Assembly: GCA_050740975.1 (NCBI GenBank)
Contig: JBOIEE010000344.1
Span: 1 to 8,967 of the forward strand
Source: JBOHHR01 sp050740975
GTDB lineage: Bacteria; Pseudomonadota; Gammaproteobacteria; JBOHHR01
Length of the DNA: 8,967 nt
Direction: 5' to 3'
Below are positions 6,990-8,967 of the stretch, one piece after another; the first letter of the stretch is position 1; each line of letters starts with the position of its first letter. The notes beneath the pieces were generated by a model. It saw only the letters and a program-made list of their open reading frames with translations. It was not told the origin of the DNA and ran no database searches. Made by a program: the position numbers and the translations under genes.

Positions 6990-7082
6990 GGAGAGATGGC
7001 CGAGCGGCTGAAGGCGCTCCCCTGCTAAGGGAGTATGGGGTCAAAAGCTCCATCGAGGGTTCGAATCCCTCTCTCTCCGCCA
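6990..7082 (+). tRNA. tRNA-Ser(GCT)
   Basis: A complete 93-base tRNA with encoded CCA that reads AGC/AGU. Acceptor GGAGAGA (6990–6996) pairs with TCTCTCC (7072–7078); the discriminator is G7079 and CCA is 7080–7082. Anticodon stem CTCCC (7017–7021) pairs with GGGAG (7029–7033) around loop CTGCTAA, with anticodon GCT at 7024–7026. It has the long variable arm of class II serine tRNAs and a T-arm GAGGG-TTCGAAT-CCCTC. A degenerate 5' copy lies 250 bases upstream. ACTAGAGT (6963–6970) precedes it and also precedes tRNA-Arg. Confidence 0.97.
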
Positions 7083-7158
7083 TAACGCTAAGAGGCTACA
7101 TCTGTGTCTTAGGGACGAGCGGGAAATGCGCGCAGTCTACGACACCAGCGAGCGTCGG
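7083..7158. other. spacer between tRNA-Ser and the tRNA-Arg repeats
   Basis: CTAAGA (7088–7093) and TCTTAG (7107–7112) form a 6-bp stem with a 13-base loop shortly after tRNA-Ser. No T-run follows, so it is a poor terminator candidate. Nothing else is recognisable. Confidence 0.3.
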
Positions 7159-7211
7159 CGCCAAGGACGGCGGCACTGGAGTTCATTAGCCCGCGCCCGT
7201 AGCTCAGCTGG
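7159..7211 (+). repeat. direct repeat, left copy, ending in a truncated tRNA-Arg
   Basis: These 53 bases repeat at 7309–7362 with two substitutions and one indel. The first 34 bases are the leader of tRNA-Arg. The last 19 (7193–7211, GCGCCCGTAGCTCAGCTGG) are its acceptor strand and D-arm, cut off in the D-loop where the structured element starts. The copy cannot make a tRNA. CGCC (7159–7162) and GGCG (7169–7172) close a loop AAGGAC, another GGA loop. Confidence 0.85.
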
Positions 7212-7277
7212 GCGAGGCGGAAACAGAAATCGGTCCGGTGGACCGATTTCCCGCAGAGCGCCACGCCAGGGATGGCG
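7210..7277 (+). repeat. structured element, copy 2 (inside the tRNA-Arg copy)
   Basis: GGGCGAGGCGGAAACAGAAA (7210–7229) leads into an 11-bp perfect stem, GAAATCGGTCC (7226–7236), loop GGT, GGACCGATTTC (7240–7250), unrelated in sequence to the stem of copy 1. GCGG (7217–7220) pairs with CCGC (7251–7254) outside it. CCCGCAGAGCG (7250–7260) matches copy 1 at 10/11. Then CGCCA-GGGA-TGGCG (7264–7277) gives a hairpin with the same CAGGGATG core as copy 1 but different stem bases. Changed stems with kept pairing argue for a selected structure. Confidence 0.65.
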
Positions 7278-7308
7278 GGGCTGGAGATCGTCGGAGCCAT
7301 AGACGTCT

Positions 7309-7362
7309 CGCCGAGGACGGCTGGCACTAGAGTTCATTAGCCCGCGCCCGTAGCTCAGCTGG
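7309..7362 (+). repeat. direct repeat, right copy, running into the intact tRNA-Arg
   Basis: This is the partner of 7159–7211, about 150 bases downstream. It contains the tRNA-Arg leader (GGCACTAGAGTTCATTAG) and its first 19 bases. GCC-GAGGAC-GGC (7310–7321) is the equivalent of the GGA-loop hairpin in the left copy. The stretch between the repeats is structured element copy 2 plus about 30 bases. Confidence 0.85.
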
Positions 7363-7420
7363 ATAGAGCACCAGGCTACGAACTTGGGGGTCGGGAGTTC
7401 GAATCTCTCCGGGCGCGCCA
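7344..7420 (+). tRNA. tRNA-Arg(ACG)
   Basis: A complete 77-base tRNA with encoded CCA. Acceptor GCGCCCG (7344–7350) pairs with CGGGCGC (7410–7416); the discriminator is G7417 and CCA is 7418–7420. The anticodon stem CCAGG/CTTGG holds loop CTACGAA with anticodon ACG, normally edited to ICG by TadA so that it reads CGU, CGC and CGA. Its T-arm contains GTTCGAAT. It borders an integrase remnant, consistent with use of its 3' end as an attachment site for a mobile element. Confidence 0.97.
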
Positions 7421-7486
7421 AAAACCTAATGTTGGATCAAGTTGTTGGCGCATCATATGTTCCCCGCTTTTGCTTGAGCACCACGA

Positions 7487-7507
7487 TTGCGGGACTTTTG
7501 CGGGACT
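7487..7507. repeat. two 10-bp direct repeats 11 bp apart
   Basis: TTGCGGGACT occurs at 7487–7496 and 7498–7507, on the same face of the helix. It lies between tRNA-Arg and the point where the integrase remnant loses similarity. This position suits an integrase arm-type binding site or an attachment-site remnant, but binding is inferred only. Confidence 0.5.
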
Positions 7508-7510
7508 CTC

Positions 7511-7888
7511 CAGTTCCGACACCCGTATCTCCCAGTCCCATCGCAGACGACACACTTCCTGTTCCCTGCAACCGGTGTTGACCTTGAATAGCGCCATTCG
7601 GGCCAAATGGTCCGCAAGTTCCTTAAACAACCGCGTTTGCTCGTCCCATGACAGGGGATAAGGCTTTCGCGCATCGATTACCTTGAGCAGTTTGATCTTC
7701 GGTGGGCGCTCTAGCAAGGTCAGGCTGTTCTCGTCTAACCACTCGGAGGCACCACCCCACCTAGGGAGCAACTCCCCAGGCGTGAAGGGATCGACAGGCT
7801 TAAACCTGCGCGCCCCTTCCCGATCCAGGAGGCGCTTAGCGAGGCTACCGTAAAACCGTAGCAAAAGACGCAGCGTATCCTCGTACAC
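7511..7888 (-). pseudogene. truncated tyrosine recombinase (phage-type integrase)
   Basis: The frame read from GTG at 7888 contains a clear integrase segment (7511–7750): GASEWLDENSLTLLERPPKI, then LSWDEQTRLFKELADHLARMALFKVNTGCREQEVCRLRWDWE. The TGCREQEV stretch carries the first catalytic arginine of the family (residue 108 of the frame). The HxxR box and the nucleophilic tyrosine are missing: after SEL the frame leaves the family and runs into the antisense of tRNA-Arg, staying open to 7376. The first 46 residues are not recognised and may be a fusion or deletion scar. Its truncated 3' end points at tRNA-Arg, the usual layout of an integrase beside its attachment tRNA. It cannot be active. 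Confidence 0.7.
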
Positions 7889-8202
7889 GTTTATGGCATT
7901 TGTAAATACCCCTGATCAATCCGCCTACAATCCGCCAAACGTAGCGGTTTGTCTTGAACAGAACAGGCGGCGAGATCGGCGAAGAAAGGAGTCTGGCCGA
8001 TAACGCCGCGGAGTTTCCAGCATGGTTTCTTCTCGTTGCTCGCACAGCTATTGCGCCTGTTCCTGGAGTTCCAAACAGCTTACCGCAGGGCAGTAGACAA
8101 CCCCATGGCCGCCGAAGAGAGGATCACGAAATTTTATGTGCAGTGATCCCAGGAGGAACTCATCGTCCGGCACTTACCGAAGCGACTCTACATAGTGTTC
8201 CG
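7889..8202. other. gene-poor stretch with one small unrecognised reading frame
   Basis: No complete gene is recognised. On the + strand the frame from 7958 to the TGA at 8144–8146 reads like a protein end, with a helical segment FFSLLAQLLRLFLEFQTAYR followed by RAVDNPMAAEERITKFYVQ, but it has no ATG, GTG or TTG start after the stop at 7955. It may be the remnant of a lost gene or chance. Overlapping frames on either strand show no family signature. Confidence 0.25.
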
Positions 8203-8254
8203 CTACCCACAATAAACAAAATGTGTAGCTACACATTTAATTTATTGTGGGTAG
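8203..8254. repeat. 52-bp near-perfect palindrome
   Basis: The arms 8203–8228 and 8229–8254 are complementary at 24 of 26 positions with no spacer. The outer 14 bases of each arm (CTACCCACAATAAA and its complement) match perfectly, as does the central 20-base core AAATGTGTAGCTACACATTT (8219–8238); the two mismatches lie between them. GCTACACAT recurs at 8316–8324. Possible roles are a regulator operator, a recombination or replication site, or a hairpin in a transcript. No T-run makes it a standard terminator. Confidence 0.9.
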
Positions 8255-8331
8255 TTAAAGATTATGTTGAGTAGCCGGTTTCAGTGTCCGGTAATCAAGG
8301 TGTTAGCTTTGGATCGCTACACATAAAATCT

Positions 8332-8387
8332 CATGATTGACCTCCCGGCGGCCACAGGGGTCGCCTATTGCGAGGAGGTCGATCATG
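8332..8387 (+). promoter_or_regulatory. leader hairpin hiding the recombinase ribosome site and start codon
   Basis: CATGATTGACCTCC (8332–8345) pairs over 14 bp, with one U·G, with GGAGGTCGATCATG (8374–8387). Inside it GGCGGCC (8347–8353) pairs with GGTCGCC (8359–8365), with one G·U. The outer 3' strand contains the ribosome site (GAGGAGG, 8372–8378) and the ATG (8385). A transcript entering from upstream would therefore block translation. Some transposase genes, such as those of IS10 and IS200, use this type of shield against read-through expression. Confidence 0.6.
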
Positions 8388-8805
8388 GAACAATCCAACC
8401 ATCAAATTAAAAACAAACTACCGCTGAGCCGGCTTGTTGTACGCACCTTAAAACAGCTGGAGAAACTCGGCTATAGCAGACGATCGTTGAGGCGCTATCG
8501 AACGATCTGGCAGCATTTCATCGCGTTTTCTCGCCAGAGCCACCTGAGAGGTGAGTATTCGCAGGAACTGGCGGCACGGCATATCGGATCCAGGACGGCG
8601 AGCGTGTTAAGTCAAGCGAGGGATGGCGTCGACACGTCGTGTTCTGCGTCAAGGTGCTGGGAGAGTTTGCACGTGACGGACGCATTGAGCGCTCGCGCAC
8701 CGATATGAAAAAGGTCAAGATCCCGCCGGCAATGAAGAAGCCGCTGCGTGACTACGAACAGTACTGCAGGGATCGGCATCATCTTCGAGCGACGAGCCTC
8801 AACGG
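8385..8805 (+). pseudogene. tyrosine recombinase/integrase, frameshifted and truncated
   Basis: The ATG at 8385 follows a strong ribosome site (GAGGAGG, 6-base gap). The first frame gives an N-terminal SAM-like core-binding domain of tyrosine recombinases: LVVRTLKQLEKLGYSRRSLR, then RYRTIWQHFIAFSRQ and YSQELAARH. Around 8570–8585 similarity passes to another frame by an effective one-base indel and continues RIQDGERVKSSEGWRRHVVF, CVKVLGEFARDGRIERSRTD, and MKKPLRDYEQYCRDRHHLR to about 8805. After SLNG the sequence no longer resembles an integrase, and the second frame ends at 8905. The whole catalytic domain (R-H-R-Y) is absent. It differs in strand and type from the 7511–7888 remnant, so two recombinases have decayed here. 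The family call rests on recognition without a search. Confidence 0.6.
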
Positions 8806-8950
8806 GCTGGACTTGTTCCCCGCAGGCATTCGGGCGTGGGCCCTCAGAGATCCCCTCATTTTTTACTGTAGGTATGAGTTATTAGCGATTGATTATCATG
8901 GATAATGAGATCATGCTTTGCCAGAAGCTTTGGAGGCAGAGGAGAGCAAC

Positions 8951-8967
8951 ATGGCAAAGTGGTGCGG
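8951..8967 (+). CDS. start of a gene cut by the window edge
   Basis: The ATG at 8951 follows GAGGAG (8939–8944) at a good distance and opens MAKWC before the sequence ends. The ribosome site is strong, but five residues cannot identify the product. Confidence 0.4.

Noticed and set aside
6646..7082. Group I intron in tRNA-Ser
   Set aside because: The insert is in the D-loop, only 71 bases long, and lacks any intron core; the anticodon loop is uninterrupted in both copies.
6851..7277. CRISPR array or integron attC sites
   Set aside because: There are only two copies with no regular spacers, and the attC core ends (RYYYAAC/GTTRRRY) do not bracket the hairpins.
7109..7421. - strand frames of 72 and 94 residues across tRNA-Arg
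   Set aside because: They are antisense translations of the tRNA-Arg gene and its repeat, a well-known source of false proteins.

Overview
This window is a chromosomal segment of a gammaproteobacterium of moderately high GC content. The gene order recA–recX–alaS–lysC–csrA–tRNA-Ser(GCT)–tRNA-Arg(ACG), all on the + strand, is typical of that class. The protein sequences are recognisable but no finer placement is attempted.

Region 1 (135–4905) holds thpR (2'-5' RNA ligase-like/cyclic phosphodiesterase) and then a tightly packed recA–recX–alaS operon. recA's stop overlaps an apparent CTG start of recX, and recX's stop overlaps the alaS ATG (ATGA). RecA makes recombination filaments, RecX tunes them, and AlaS charges tRNA-Ala. 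No LexA box is visible before recA.

Region 2 (5008–6645) holds lysC, a class II aspartokinase with a probable internal start for a separate regulatory subunit, and csrA, the global RNA-binding regulator. Six GGA motifs lie in the 93 bases before the csrA start, which suggests CsrA autoregulation.

Region 3 (6646–7420) has no proteins but is dense with structure. It carries intact tRNA-Ser(GCT) and tRNA-Arg(ACG), each preceded by a broken 5' copy of itself. Each broken copy runs into the same structured element (6851–6947 and 7210–7277), whose stems differ in sequence but keep their pairing. Several hairpins here expose GGA in the loop, and one segment matches the known CsrA-binding consensus at 11 of 12 positions. 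The array is either a family of palindromic intergenic repeats inserted in tRNA genes, a CsrA-binding RNA next to csrA, or both. This is the most unusual part of the window.

Region 4 (7421–8967) looks like the decayed edge of an element integrated next to tRNA-Arg. It has a truncated tyrosine recombinase on the - strand, two 10-bp repeats one helical turn apart, a 52-bp near-perfect palindrome, and a second, frameshifted and truncated recombinase on the + strand whose ribosome site and start codon are buried in a long RNA hairpin. The ribosome site and first codons of another gene are at the right edge.
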